From Pseudoalteromonas undina (GTDB taxonomy: Bacteria; Pseudomonadota; Gammaproteobacteria; Enterobacterales; Alteromonadaceae): a stretch of DNA of 64,000 nt. This document shows positions 7,182-15,655 of this stretch, piece after piece (position 1 is the stretch's first letter; each line of letters starts with the position of its first letter). The notes beneath the pieces were generated by a model. That model searched no databases, was not told the DNA's origin, and saw nothing but the letters and a program-made list of their open reading frames with translations. Location: the NCBI RefSeq assembly GCF_000238275.3, contig NZ_AHCF03000003.1, positions 1,488,001 to 1,552,000 of the forward strand, read 5' to 3'. Made by a program: the position numbers and the translations under genes.

Positions 7182-7949
7182 GCTCACTGCTGATAGTTGA
7201 GTACTGAGTCTATTAAGTGGTTGAAGCTCTGACAAAAATGAATCGTTGAGATAATGTATCAGATCTTTAGATTCCTCATACATTACAGTAGCTTTTTCTA
7301 GAGTGCATTGTTCTTGCCAACTAGCACTAACGGTTGGGACAGATTCAGAAACGGATCGACTTTCAGCAGAGCTAAAACTTGCATCTACATGTTCAGTTCT
7401 ACCATGTGCGAGAGCATTTCTAGCCTCAAAAAGTTGATCATTTACCTGCAACCATTTATCGTATTCAGCTTGGGGAGTATTACATGCTTTAAGAACAGAT
7501 TTGAGCTTATCCTTTGTTGAAAACTTGTACACTCGTTCCATTGCATTGAATTCATTTGAACTCATTATATCTTTGTCAAATGCGTCCCTTTGCTTTCTAT
7601 GAACCGATTTCCTAAGATACTTCAACATTATGTCTGCTTGCGATTTGTAGCCTAAAATCTCCGCAAGTTTTACATTAAAAGGTTCATTTTTGTTTAAGTC
7701 TTTCATCAATTTCAAAGTATTGTGGATTTCTTCTTGATCACTATCGTCTAAATACTTCGATGCACGCGACTCATAGTCATAGATTCTTTCACAAAGGTAG
7801 TTTAGGTAGCTTTCAACCATAAATGCAGTTAGCGCAACACTTGTTAAACCAGCACACTGAATGCCAAAATTTTCTGCTGCTAATGTTCTCTCCACTGATG
7901 CAGAAAAATATGCATGAGCATAGACAGTACCTTTCGATTGTCCTTTCAT
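7179..7949 (-). CDS. cassette 2: helical HEPN-like protein with RX4H motif
   Basis: 256 residues, predicted all-helical. The segment FEARNALAHGR (175-184) carries R177-N178 and H182, the R-N-x-x-x-H motif of HEPN RNases. A long hydrophobic helix at 33-54 fits the first bundle helix. The start ATG has a good GGAGATAAA ribosome-binding site. The stop codon overlaps attC 2. RNase/toxin or host-defence function is an inference from the motif. It does not resemble cassette 5 outside that motif, so the two arrived independently. Confidence 0.65.
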   Translation of the reverse strand: MKGQSKGTVYAHAYFSASVERTLAAENFGIQCAGLTSVALTAFMVESYLNYLCERIYDYESRASKYLDDSDQEEIHNTLKLMKDLNKNEPFNVKLAEILGYKSQADIMLKYLRKSVHRKQRDAFDKDIMSSNEFNAMERVYKFSTKDKLKSVLKACNTPQAEYDKWLQVNDQLFEARNALAHGRTEHVDASFSSAESRSVSESVPTVSASWQEQCTLEKATVMYEESKDLIHYLNDSFLSELQPLNRLSTQLSAVS

Positions 7950-7983
7950 TTTATCTCCATAGGAAGAAATTTAACCGGTGAGC

Positions 7984-8047
7984 TAACGCCGCCATAATTT
8001 GACCGCCTGAAGCGCAGCGTAAGGCGGTCAAATTGATGGCTTTGTTA
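7984..8047 (-). repeat. attC site 1
   Basis: 64 bp, the shortest of the set. On the - strand it starts TAACAAAGCCATCAATTTGA and ends ATTATGGCGGCGTTA. The arms CAATTTGACCGCCT and AGGCGGTCAAATT pair almost perfectly around a small loop. It overlaps the stop of cassette 1. Confidence 0.9.
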
Positions 8048-8608
8048 GCTGCCAAACCCGAGCAACTTCTTAAAATCGATGCCGATACCACTGATATTTG
8101 GCTGAAGAATGAAAGCGTCTGCTGCAGAGCGCCAGCCACTTTTTTTCTTTATTTCTTTTTGAACCGAAAAATTCGTAAGTTCTTTCTTTTCTTCGATATC
8201 TTTAAATATTTTATGAATCAGTGCAACTACGTCACTCGTGGTTTTACAACATTTCTTTAGCGGAATAAGGAGAAGCTTGTCATCAAGCTCACCACTTTCT
8301 CTCCATGCATGATTATTTTCTTTAAAGTATCTAGGGTGCAATGTAGTAATCATTAATGCGGGCAGCATTTCTTCACCATGCTCACCATTGATTCCATGAA
8401 AGGAAAACACCTCATTTTCAAAATGAATCGGCTCTACACCTGCGATTACAACAGACTTAGATTTCGAGGCCAGCCTAGCCATATTGGTGAAGTTCGCACG
8501 CATAGCTTCTGACAACGGCTCATGCCAGCCGTAATCGAGCATGTAAATGAAATATTCCCTTTCCGCATCAGCAGGGAGGTTACCTAAATTATGAACATGT
8601 AAACCCAT
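8045..8608 (-). CDS. cassette 1: unknown soluble protein
   Basis: 187 residues, first gene after attI and so closest to the expected cassette promoter. It is soluble, mixed alpha/beta, with a central hydrophobic strand KSVVIAGVEP (about 51-60) and a lysine-rich helix (132-155). No family is recognised. The ribosome-binding site GGAGAAA lies 5 bp before the ATG (inside ATGGAGAAATCGGC). Its TAA overlaps attC 1. The first position suggests recent acquisition in the integron model. Confidence 0.65.
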   Translation of the reverse strand: MGLHVHNLGNLPADAEREYFIYMLDYGWHEPLSEAMRANFTNMARLASKSKSVVIAGVEPIHFENEVFSFHGINGEHGEEMLPALMITTLHPRYFKENNHAWRESGELDDKLLLIPLKKCCKTTSDVVALIHKIFKDIEEKKELTNFSVQKEIKKKSGWRSAADAFILQPNISGIGIDFKKLLGFGS

Positions 8609-8624
8609 GCCGATTTCTCCATAG

Positions 8625-8640
8625 CAGCTAACAGCTTATT
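8625..8640 (-). other. attI-like recombination site
   Basis: On the - strand AATAAGCTGTTAGCTGC contains the core GTTAGCT, identical in form to the 3' end of the attC sites (GCGTTAGCT at attC 1). It sits just before the first cassette and after the intI upstream region, where attI is expected. Recombination would occur at the G-TT step (about 8631/8632). The accessory integrase-binding sites are not resolved. Confidence 0.65.
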
Positions 8641-8699
8641 CAAAGGCTCTAAACCCGCAAGTTGTAGACATAAAATCCTTTGATTTTTTAATACTTTAA

Positions 8700-8728
8700 G
8701 TTTAACTCTGTATCTAAATGTAAATCAA
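8700..8728 (-). promoter_or_regulatory. candidate cassette promoter (Pc)
   Basis: On the - strand TTGATT (8728-8723), a 17-bp spacer and TTAAAC (8705-8700) point toward the cassette array, about 70 bp before attI. Position and direction fit a Pc promoter; the match to the consensus is moderate. Confidence 0.4.
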
Positions 8729-8812
8729 GGGATTTATATTTGTTGTTTTTTTGTTGTTGTAAAATACAAGAAATAATCCCGCGAGTTGTTGAAAAAAAAC
8801 TAAATACAACTA

Positions 8813-8828
8813 CTGTTTATATATACAG
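8813..8828 (+). promoter_or_regulatory. LexA (SOS) box of the integrase gene
   Basis: CTGTTTATATATACAG is a perfect CTGT-N8-ACAG LexA site with an AT-rich centre that may double as the -10 of the intI promoter. It lies just before the integrase reading frame. SOS control of integron integrases through such a box is established for Vibrio and class 1 integrons. Confidence 0.85.
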
Positions 8829-8882
8829 CACCAACTAGAGCAGATTATCGCTTCTATATTTTTAGAATCAATCCGTGACTTT

Positions 8883-9812
8883 ATGATAACGCGTCGTTAT
8901 GCCAAGCGTACTATAGACACTTATCAATATTGGATAAAATTTTACATTTTATACCATGGTAAAAAACATCCGGCGCAATTGGCAGAGTCGGAGGTTGAGC
9001 AATTCTTATCTTATTTAAGTAATCAGCGTAATGTTGCAATGAAAACTCAGGCAACGGCTTTAAATGCTTTGGTATTTTTATACCGTCATATTATTAGTCG
9101 ACCGTTATCACTTGAAATGAATTTTAATAAATCACTCGTGTCACCTAAATTACCTGTAGTACTGACCCGTGAAGAAATACAGCGTTTATTATTGGCAATG
9201 GATCCAAAGTATAAACTTATCGCTCAGATACTTTACGGTAGTGGTCTACGTTTAATGGAAGCTGTAAGGCTACGGGTAAAAGATGTCGATTATGACTATG
9301 TCTCATTAATGATTTGGCAGGGCAAAGGCAATAAAAACCGCAGAGTAACATTAGCACTCGAACTACTGCCGTTTTTGCGCAGCCAAAGTCACTTGGTAAA
9401 TGACTACTGGCATCGAGATAAACAAGCAACAGACTATGCCGGTGTCTGGCTTGCGAATGCATTAGCTAAAAAATACCCAGCGGCTCCTTATGAAATGAGC
9501 TGGCAATATTTGTTTCCTTCTGCCCAGTTAAGCATGGACCCAGAAAGTAAAAAGCTGCGTCGCCACCATATTGATGAAACAACAGTTCGTAAAGCAATTA
9601 AACAGGCAGCAAAGCTGGCAAAAATTCAAAAAAATGTTACCTGCCATACACTACGGCACTCGTTCGCTACCCACTTACTTGAATCTGGTGCAGATATACG
9701 CACTTTGCAAGAACAACTCGGCCATAGCGATGTTCGCACCACGCAAATATATACGCATGTTTTACAACAAGGCGCGAACGGGGTAATTAGCCCACTAAGT
9801 AAAATATTATAA
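8883..9812 (+). CDS. intI: integron integrase IntI (tyrosine recombinase)
   Basis: 309 residues from the first ATG. The N-terminal SAM-like domain (about 1-85) is followed by the catalytic domain with R123 (YGSGLR), H255 and R258 (CHTLRHS), H281 (LGHSDVRTTQIYTH) and nucleophile Y290. The extra IntI-only segment is present (about 190-215, with KYPAAPYEMSWQYLFPS), which separates it from XerC/D. It resembles Vibrio cholerae IntIA throughout. The same frame continues upstream of 8883 with IFLESIRDF, matching the IntIA N-terminus, but has no ATG, GTG or TTG between 8793 and 8883. Translation may therefore begin at a rare ATT/ATC near 8844-8847, or the protein is about 12 residues short. It acts on attI and attC in the array that runs away from it. 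Confidence 0.95.
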   Translation: MITRRYAKRTIDTYQYWIKFYILYHGKKHPAQLAESEVEQFLSYLSNQRNVAMKTQATALNALVFLYRHIISRPLSLEMNFNKSLVSPKLPVVLTREEIQRLLLAMDPKYKLIAQILYGSGLRLMEAVRLRVKDVDYDYVSLMIWQGKGNKNRRVTLALELLPFLRSQSHLVNDYWHRDKQATDYAGVWLANALAKKYPAAPYEMSWQYLFPSAQLSMDPESKKLRRHHIDETTVRKAIKQAAKLAKIQKNVTCHTLRHSFATHLLESGADIRTLQEQLGHSDVRTTQIYTHVLQQGANGVISPLSKIL

Positions 9813-9897
9813 AGTATGAATTTAAAAGACTTTTATCTAATCTAATAAACTTTAAAAATGAGCTATAACTTGGGGCAATGCAATAAAAACATTTCTA

Positions 9898-9930
9898 CAA
9901 AAAGGGGCTAACGCATGTTAGTCCCTTTTG
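9898..9930. terminator. bidirectional terminator between intI and the GH13 gene
   Basis: The arms AAAGGGGCTAAC and GTTAGTCCCTTTT form a hairpin with a GCAT loop, flanked by A and T runs. It separates the convergent integrase and alpha-glucosidase/amylase genes. Confidence 0.7.
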
Positions 9931-9942
9931 TGTGTGTTTTAT

Positions 9943-11655
9943 TTACAGTGTGTTATTCAGTAACAACAAACCATAACCAGCGAGTTGCTCGCCATTGAGG
10001 TCGTGTTGCCAGTTTGGCGTTAAATCATCGCGTTTGATGCTGCTGACGCTTTGCGGGTTAGCGGTTAAGTTAAACACAAACATACTTTTACTGCCGTTTA
10101 ACTCGCGGGTTATTTCAACTAGGCCATTGCTATGCTGTGTTAATTCATAACTGCCTTTAATGCCCAGCTCTGGGCGCTGTTTTTTTAGTGCGATTAAGTG
10201 CTGATATAAACGCCACAGTGAATTAGATTGTGCTTGTTGCGTTTTTACATTGCGATCAGCAGCATTAATTTGCTGTGCTAAATATTCAGGCCACCACTGG
10301 GTGTAGTTATCACCAAACAGTTCAGCCTGCTCAACCCAACTTGTTTGAGCTTGAGTAAAACCAGCTTGGTTGCTGTTATTCCACTGCATTGGTGCGCGTT
10401 TATACACATCGTGACCTGTGCCACCTTGTGTTAGGCCAATCTCTTCACCGTAATAAATATACGGCGTGCCAGGAGAGCTAAATAACATGGCAGCAGCAAG
10501 TTTTGCTTTATCGTCGTGCTCTGCAAGTTGATAAGCAACACGTTGTTGGTCGTGATTAGTTAAAAACGGTGCAAAAAAATCAAGCGGTGCAGTTGAATCA
10601 ATACGCTGTTGTAAGTTTTGTTTAAGCACATTGGCATCAACTGTACTCACTTGTTGATTAGACTGCATGGTGCCAAATTGTGCTTCACCACTGGCATCGG
10701 GTTTTAATAAGCCCAGTATTTTATAGCCCACTTCAAAATCAAAGCCTTGGTCGAGGCCTTTACCTTCGCCAAAGTATTTTGCTGCAACGGGAATGTCTGC
10801 CCAAGCTTCACCTACTAAGTACGCCTCTGGATCAACGCTTTTTACGTATTGGTTAAAGTGCTGCCAATATGCAATGGTTTCGTCGGTATCGGCTTGCGCA
10901 TCTGCGCCACCTTCCATTGCAAAACGAACTGCGTCTAATCTAAACCCTGCAACGCCTTTATCAAGCCAAAACTTAGCCATTTTTTCCATTTCGGCAACAA
11001 CATCAGGGTGGCGTAAATTCAAGTCTGGTTGGCTCGCTCCAAACGCACCATAGTAATACTGCTGACGTGTTTCATTCCAATGCCATACTGCGTCGGGTTG
11101 GTCGTTATTACTCCAAGCATGTCCCCAACCACTTCCGGCTTTTGGCATATCGTCGCGCCAAATAAAGTAATCTGCATAAGGGGCTTCATTATTTGCTGAA
11201 CGCTGAAACCATTCATGGTTACTTGATATATGGTTTATAACTAAATCAAGTATGACTTTCATGCCTTTGTCGTCAGCAGCTTTTATAAAGGCTTCAAACT
11301 CTGCCATGCTGCCGTAGTCGTTTTCTACTTGGTAAAATTCAGTAAAATCATAGCCATGATAAGAAGGTGCTTCAAACATCGGGGTTAACCACAATGCGTT
11401 AACGCCAAGCTCTTGTAGATACGGGAGCTTTTGGGTCATACCATTAAAATCGCCATGACCATCAGCATCGCTGTCGTAAAAACTGCGGGGCCAAATTTGG
11501 TAAAAAATGGCGTTTTCCCACCACGGATTTGCTTGTTGTTCAGTATTTAGTGGCGATGTTTCGGTGTTATTAGTGACGTTATTTAATGATGGTGCGCTTT
11601 GGCAGCCTGTTAGCATGATTGCTAATGCTAATGCGCTCAAGGTAAATGTTTTCAT
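9943..11655 (-). CDS. GH13 alpha-glucosidase/alpha-amylase-family lipoprotein
   Basis: 570 residues. Signal peptide with lipobox LTGC (Cys18), so it is a membrane-anchored lipoprotein. The GH13 barrel starts at WWENAIFYQIWPRSFYDSD (about 45). Region I is DLVINH (about 137), region II GFRLDAVRF with the nucleophile Asp (about 242), region III VGEAW with the acid Glu (about 280), and region IV NHDQQR (about 366). Motif style and length are nearest oligo-1,6-glucosidase/alpha-glucosidase enzymes. It is the last gene of the alpha-glucan cluster, 70 bp after the GH15 gene with a strong hairpin between them. It probably trims oligosaccharides in the periplasm. Exact specificity is not determined. 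Confidence 0.9.
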   Translation of the reverse strand: MKTFTLSALALAIMLTGCQSAPSLNNVTNNTETSPLNTEQQANPWWENAIFYQIWPRSFYDSDADGHGDFNGMTQKLPYLQELGVNALWLTPMFEAPSYHGYDFTEFYQVENDYGSMAEFEAFIKAADDKGMKVILDLVINHISSNHEWFQRSANNEAPYADYFIWRDDMPKAGSGWGHAWSNNDQPDAVWHWNETRQQYYYGAFGASQPDLNLRHPDVVAEMEKMAKFWLDKGVAGFRLDAVRFAMEGGADAQADTDETIAYWQHFNQYVKSVDPEAYLVGEAWADIPVAAKYFGEGKGLDQGFDFEVGYKILGLLKPDASGEAQFGTMQSNQQVSTVDANVLKQNLQQRIDSTAPLDFFAPFLTNHDQQRVAYQLAEHDDKAKLAAAMLFSSPGTPYIYYGEEIGLTQGGTGHDVYKRAPMQWNNSNQAGFTQAQTSWVEQAELFGDNYTQWWPEYLAQQINAADRNVKTQQAQSNSLWRLYQHLIALKKQRPELGIKGSYELTQHSNGLVEITRELNGSKSMFVFNLTANPQSVSSIKRDDLTPNWQHDLNGEQLAGYGLLLLNNTL

Positions 11656-11677
11656 TTCAGCCTCGTTATTATTGTAA

Positions 11678-11717
11678 TAACTAACATAGCCGTATTTTAC
11701 TACGGCTATGTTAGTTA
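11678..11717 (-). terminator. strong intercistronic hairpin between GH15 and GH13 genes
   Basis: A perfect 17-bp inverted repeat (TAACTAACATAGCCGTA and its complement) with a 6-nt loop. In the direction of transcription it is followed by TTATTACAATAATAA, not a clean U-run. It could terminate part of the transcripts or shield the upstream mRNA from 3' exonucleases, lowering expression of the last gene. Confidence 0.6.
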
Positions 11718-11725
11718 GTTTGCGG

Positions 11726-14128
11726 TTATTTTAGTGCTTTAGTTACCACTGGGTAATGATCCCATACCTGCTTGTCGCTTAGTGAGCGCACTAGCTTAAC
11801 GTATTCCGCATGTGTCCACGCCAATGGTGTGGCCGAGTTAGTACCCTCGCCTAACGTGTAACCCGCTTTATTAATGCCTACACCATCCCATACTTGTTCA
11901 GGTAGCATCATGCCTTGGTTAGCAAATTGCTCTAGGCCTTTTACATAACTATTTTTAATAGCCTGCTGTTTTGTTGCATCTAAACTGTTATTCGCACTTG
12001 CGGCGGCAATTTCGTAATGACCACGTTCACCGGTAAAAAATGGCCAAACTCGCCCACGTTGCCCTGGGCTATTTTTTCCACCTTGCGCATAGTTAGCGCC
12101 CGTTACTTCGTCTTCACCGTATCCGTCATTACCATAGCGGCGGTAGCCTGCAAATGTGCCGCTGCCGTCAGTAAACTCAAAGCTGTATTTAACTTGTAGG
12201 TTATCGGTTAGGGTTTCGTCATCATATTCTGGCAGTGTTTTGACTATGCTGGGCGCTAGTGCATCACGCACGCCATAGCGAACGAGTTCTAAAAATCCAC
12301 CATCGAGTATTTGCTTTTTATTAAACCCTTCACGGCCATTATTAGCGTTAATTTTAGTATTTGAATTGGCGTCTTTGTCTTGGCCAATACGAATAAAATA
12401 TTCACCATCAGAGGCACTCGACTCTAAATTACCAGCGGTTGTAAACATTAATTTTTCAATATCATTGTTATAACGCTTAGCTGTATTTAGGTAACGTGTT
12501 GCATTGGCATCATCACCTGCTAGTTTAGCGATATCGGCTGCAGTAATTAAACCGGCAACAACCGCGGCGGTGGTTGATGGAGAATACCCTTCTTGCTCTT
12601 CCCAGCGTTCTTGCTGAGTAGCTGGCGGCGTTATTTGTGCGTCGTTCCATAGAATGTTTGCACGGCCACCCTCAACTAAAAAGTCTGCTGCGGGCTTTAA
12701 CATACGGCTATACCAATCGGTGAGCTCTGCATCACTTAATACACCTGCCTGATGGAGTTTCCATGCAAGCATGAGTGGCATTGCTGTTTGGTCTAGCTGT
12801 ACGCCTACCCATTCTAGTTCACCATCAACATGTGTTTTTTGTAAAAACCACCCTGTATCGCCTTTATTGCCTGGGGTTTTGCTGTTTACTTGAACTTTTT
12901 CAAGGTATTCGAATGCGGTTTTAGCGGTCGCATTATCGCCCATGGCCATGAACGCCATGGCAACTTGATAAAAGTCGCGCACCCATACCGCTTTGTAACC
13001 AGTAGAGCCTGTTTTAGCCGATACGGTTTCGCCCCAAGGGTTAGATAGTGAGGCAATAAGCGCACCTGCATGAGTTTTATCTTCTTGCGCTTTAAGTACC
13101 ATTGCACTGGTGTAAAGTAACTTGCCGTTATCTGCGGTTTGTTCGCTCATGTTATTTAGCGGGGCAAGGCTTTGCAGGTAGTCTTGCCAACCAAGCGCTT
13201 CGCCTTTACCGTTGTAATTATCAAGCACCGCTTGGTAACCTTTGGCTAACGTAGCTTGGCCTTGTTTAAAGCTGGTTTGTTCGCTATTACCAAAGCTTAG
13301 GGTTAAATCGAACTGGCTGTTTTCACCAATTTCACCCAGCTCTGCTAGTAGGCTAACATTACCCGATTGTTCACCGGTATTTTTATAAACCTGAGTAAGC
13401 TGCTGAGTTGTTTTAAGCTGGCTTAAACCATCGCTCACACCTATAAAACCAACACTTGTTTGTTTAAATGGCTGAGCACCTTGCAATGAAAGGTAGCTGT
13501 TGTCTTGCCATGCAAGCAGTCCTTGTTCTGTGGTTTTAGCAAAATCATCAAGGCCGTTATTGTCAACATACGGGTTAACGCTTACGTATGCCTTAACGCC
13601 TTCAAGCTCGGTATTAAAAATACTGCGTACAAATAAGCTTTGCCCATCAGGATCGGTAAATATGTGTTTTTCGAGGCTAAAGCGGCCTTGTTTATCTTTA
13701 CTTACTACTTTGTAAGCTAATGATAACGGGCGGCCTTTATCGTCTTTGTATAAGTAGTCAATGGTAACGTCTAAATCGTCAGCTTCTGTGACTGTAAAAT
13801 CCTTTCCTACTACCACAAATTGCATGTCTTTAATTTGCGCTTGGTGAATAAGCCCAAACATTGTTTCGGTGATCATACCTTTAGCAATTGAAAACCATAC
13901 TTTTGAAACCGCTCCTGTAGGGGCCTCATCACTGTAATGGCCATTTTGATATTGCTCAAATGATGTGCCAATACCGGTTTTACCTGCATAGGCCCAAAAT
14001 GGATCTGCCCCAGGGGCTCCCGGTGCCGATACCTGAATTACAGCGCTGTTTGATGGCTCTTGCTGCGCGCCACAAGCTGTTAAACCAAGCATTAATAAAC
14101 TGGTGGTAATTGTATTTAATTTTTTCAT
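11726..14128 (-). CDS. GH15 glucan 1,4-alpha-glucosidase-type lipoprotein
   Basis: 800 residues. Lipobox LTAC at about residue 19. The N-terminal ~290 residues are a beta-sandwich as in bacterial glucodextranase/glucoamylase (N-domain, with DPFWAYAGKTGIGTS). The (alpha/alpha)6 catalytic domain follows, with VDGELEWVGVQLDQTA near 435 and WEEQEGYSPST near 508 (general-acid region) and the second catalytic Glu expected in the C-terminal part. It releases glucose from the non-reducing ends of alpha-glucans. It lies 36 bp after the MFS gene, likely in the same operon. It is anchored in the envelope and so acts before the inner-membrane carrier. Confidence 0.9.
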   Translation of the reverse strand: MKKLNTITTSLLMLGLTACGAQQEPSNSAVIQVSAPGAPGADPFWAYAGKTGIGTSFEQYQNGHYSDEAPTGAVSKVWFSIAKGMITETMFGLIHQAQIKDMQFVVVGKDFTVTEADDLDVTIDYLYKDDKGRPLSLAYKVVSKDKQGRFSLEKHIFTDPDGQSLFVRSIFNTELEGVKAYVSVNPYVDNNGLDDFAKTTEQGLLAWQDNSYLSLQGAQPFKQTSVGFIGVSDGLSQLKTTQQLTQVYKNTGEQSGNVSLLAELGEIGENSQFDLTLSFGNSEQTSFKQGQATLAKGYQAVLDNYNGKGEALGWQDYLQSLAPLNNMSEQTADNGKLLYTSAMVLKAQEDKTHAGALIASLSNPWGETVSAKTGSTGYKAVWVRDFYQVAMAFMAMGDNATAKTAFEYLEKVQVNSKTPGNKGDTGWFLQKTHVDGELEWVGVQLDQTAMPLMLAWKLHQAGVLSDAELTDWYSRMLKPAADFLVEGGRANILWNDAQITPPATQQERWEEQEGYSPSTTAAVVAGLITAADIAKLAGDDANATRYLNTAKRYNNDIEKLMFTTAGNLESSASDGEYFIRIGQDKDANSNTKINANNGREGFNKKQILDGGFLELVRYGVRDALAPSIVKTLPEYDDETLTDNLQVKYSFEFTDGSGTFAGYRRYGNDGYGEDEVTGANYAQGGKNSPGQRGRVWPFFTGERGHYEIAAASANNSLDATKQQAIKNSYVKGLEQFANQGMMLPEQVWDGVGINKAGYTLGEGTNSATPLAWTHAEYVKLVRSLSDKQVWDHYPVVTKALK

Positions 14129-14164
14129 TTTAAAGCCTTAATTAATTTCAGTTTACTCGTTACT

Positions 14165-15655
14165 TTACTGAGTGTGCTTAACACGCAATACCGCAACCGC
14201 TGCAAGTACAAACGACACAGCGCCCAGTACTAATGCGTAAATAGGTTGGTTTTCAAAAAAGTGGCGTAATATTAATCCCAGTGCGCTGGCGGCTAATAAT
14301 TGTGGGATCACAATGAAAAAGTTGAAAATGCCCATGTAAACGCCCATTTTATGACTCGGTACCGAGGTGCTTAACATTGCATAAGGCAGTGATAAAATAG
14401 ACGCCCACGCAAAACCTACGCCTATCATTGGCCAAATAAGTAAACTGGGATCTTTTATGAACATAAAGCTCGCTAGACCCAACGCACCTAAAATAAGGTT
14501 AAGTGCATGTGCTACTTTTAATCCCACGCGTTTAACGATGATCGGGATACATAAAGCAGCAATCGCGGCAAAACCGTTGTATGCAGCGAATAATATACCC
14601 ACCCAATCTGCACCGTTGTTGTAGGCTAACGAGCTGGTGTCGGTACTACCGTAATGAAAGCTAGTAACCGCTGAGGTGCTATAAATCCACATAGCAAATA
14701 ACGCAAACCAACTAAAAAATTGTACCCATGCCAATTGCTTCATCGCCTCAGGCATAGTGAATACATCATTCACTACATTATAAAAACCGCCGCTAGTGTG
14801 CTGTTTAGCTTTTAATGCCGCTGCAATAAATTGAATAACACCAAAACTAACTAACCCAGCAGCCAGCAAGTAAAGTTCTTTTTCCAGATCCAGCCCTAAT
14901 ACCGTGGCTAAAACAAGCAAACCTAAGCCGCTAAAAATAACGCCGCCTTTGGTAAAGTTTACGCTATTAGTAATATTGGTTTGTGTTGTTTGTGATTCTT
15001 GTTGATTAAATTGTGCAAGCTGCTCGGGTGAATACTCTTTTGTGGTGACAATAGTCCAGCCAACTGCAATAAATAAAATAACCCCACCAAAGTAAAACGA
15101 ATACTTTACAGAATCAGGAATTTGACCAATCGGTGCGGTATTAGCAATATCAAACCAGTTAGTCATCATCCAAGGGAGTGCTGAAGCAACCACTGCTCCT
15201 ACGCCAATAAAAAAGCTTTGCATAGCATAGCCTGTGGCGCGCTGCTTGTTTGGCAAGTTGTCGCCTACTAAAGCACGAAACGGTTCCATGGTAACGTTAA
15301 TTGACGCATCCATAATCCACAGCATACCTGCAGCAATCCAAAGCGTAGGAGAATTTGGCATAATAAAAAGCGATAACGTGGTTAATATAGCGCCATATAA
15401 AAAGAAAGGACGACGGCGACCTAATTTGCCCCAAGTTTTATCACTCCAATAACCAATAATTGGTTGCACAATTAAGCCTGTGAGCGGCGCTGCAACCCAT
15501 AAAATAGGAATATCATCGACATTAGCGCCAAGTGTTTGAAATATACGGCTTACGTTACCATTTTGCAGTGCAAAGCCAAATTGAATGCCTAAAAAGCCAA
15601 AGCACATATTCCATATTTGCCAAAAGCTTAAGGTTGGTTTGTTGTTATAATTCAT
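14165..15655 (-). CDS. MFS maltose/oligosaccharide transporter (GPH/SLC45-like)
   Basis: 496 residues, twelve membrane segments. The start FWQIWNMCFGFLGIQFGFAL, the loop GYWSDKTWGKLGRRRPFF (A-like motif with RRRP) and LWIMDASINVTMEPFRALVGD are typical of the proton-coupled sucrose/maltose carriers that replace malFGK in Alteromonadales and Xanthomonas (often called MalT there). The start codon overlaps the end of the amylase gene by 11 bp, with AAGGCTGATC before the ATG, showing translational coupling. It brings maltose or maltodextrins across the inner membrane for the divergent cytoplasmic glucosidase (inference). Confidence 0.88.
   Translation of the reverse strand: MNYNNKPTLSFWQIWNMCFGFLGIQFGFALQNGNVSRIFQTLGANVDDIPILWVAAPLTGLIVQPIIGYWSDKTWGKLGRRRPFFLYGAILTTLSLFIMPNSPTLWIAAGMLWIMDASINVTMEPFRALVGDNLPNKQRATGYAMQSFFIGVGAVVASALPWMMTNWFDIANTAPIGQIPDSVKYSFYFGGVILFIAVGWTIVTTKEYSPEQLAQFNQQESQTTQTNITNSVNFTKGGVIFSGLGLLVLATVLGLDLEKELYLLAAGLVSFGVIQFIAAALKAKQHTSGGFYNVVNDVFTMPEAMKQLAWVQFFSWFALFAMWIYSTSAVTSFHYGSTDTSSLAYNNGADWVGILFAAYNGFAAIAALCIPIIVKRVGLKVAHALNLILGALGLASFMFIKDPSLLIWPMIGVGFAWASILSLPYAMLSTSVPSHKMGVYMGIFNFFIVIPQLLAASALGLILRHFFENQPIYALVLGAVSFVLAAVAVLRVKHTQ

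Larger units (their letters stand above)
4505..9812. mobile_element. chromosomal integron: intI, attI-like site, five cassettes, five attC
   Basis: A Vibrio-type integrase gene on the + strand is followed, in the opposite direction, by five single-gene cassettes on the - strand. Each is closed by an imperfect inverted repeat that begins TAACAA and ends GCGTTA on the - strand (64-97 bp). This is the standard integron layout: divergent intI, recombination site attI, then a promoter-dependent array. The array is short compared with vibrio superintegrons and has no resistance genes. The alpha-glucan locus lies on the intI side and an IS3 fragment closes the distal side. Confidence 0.92.

Noticed and set aside
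9217..9462. Open frame on the - strand within the integrase gene
   Set aside because: It is a shadow of intI: no start signal, no family pattern, and the + frame is strongly conserved.
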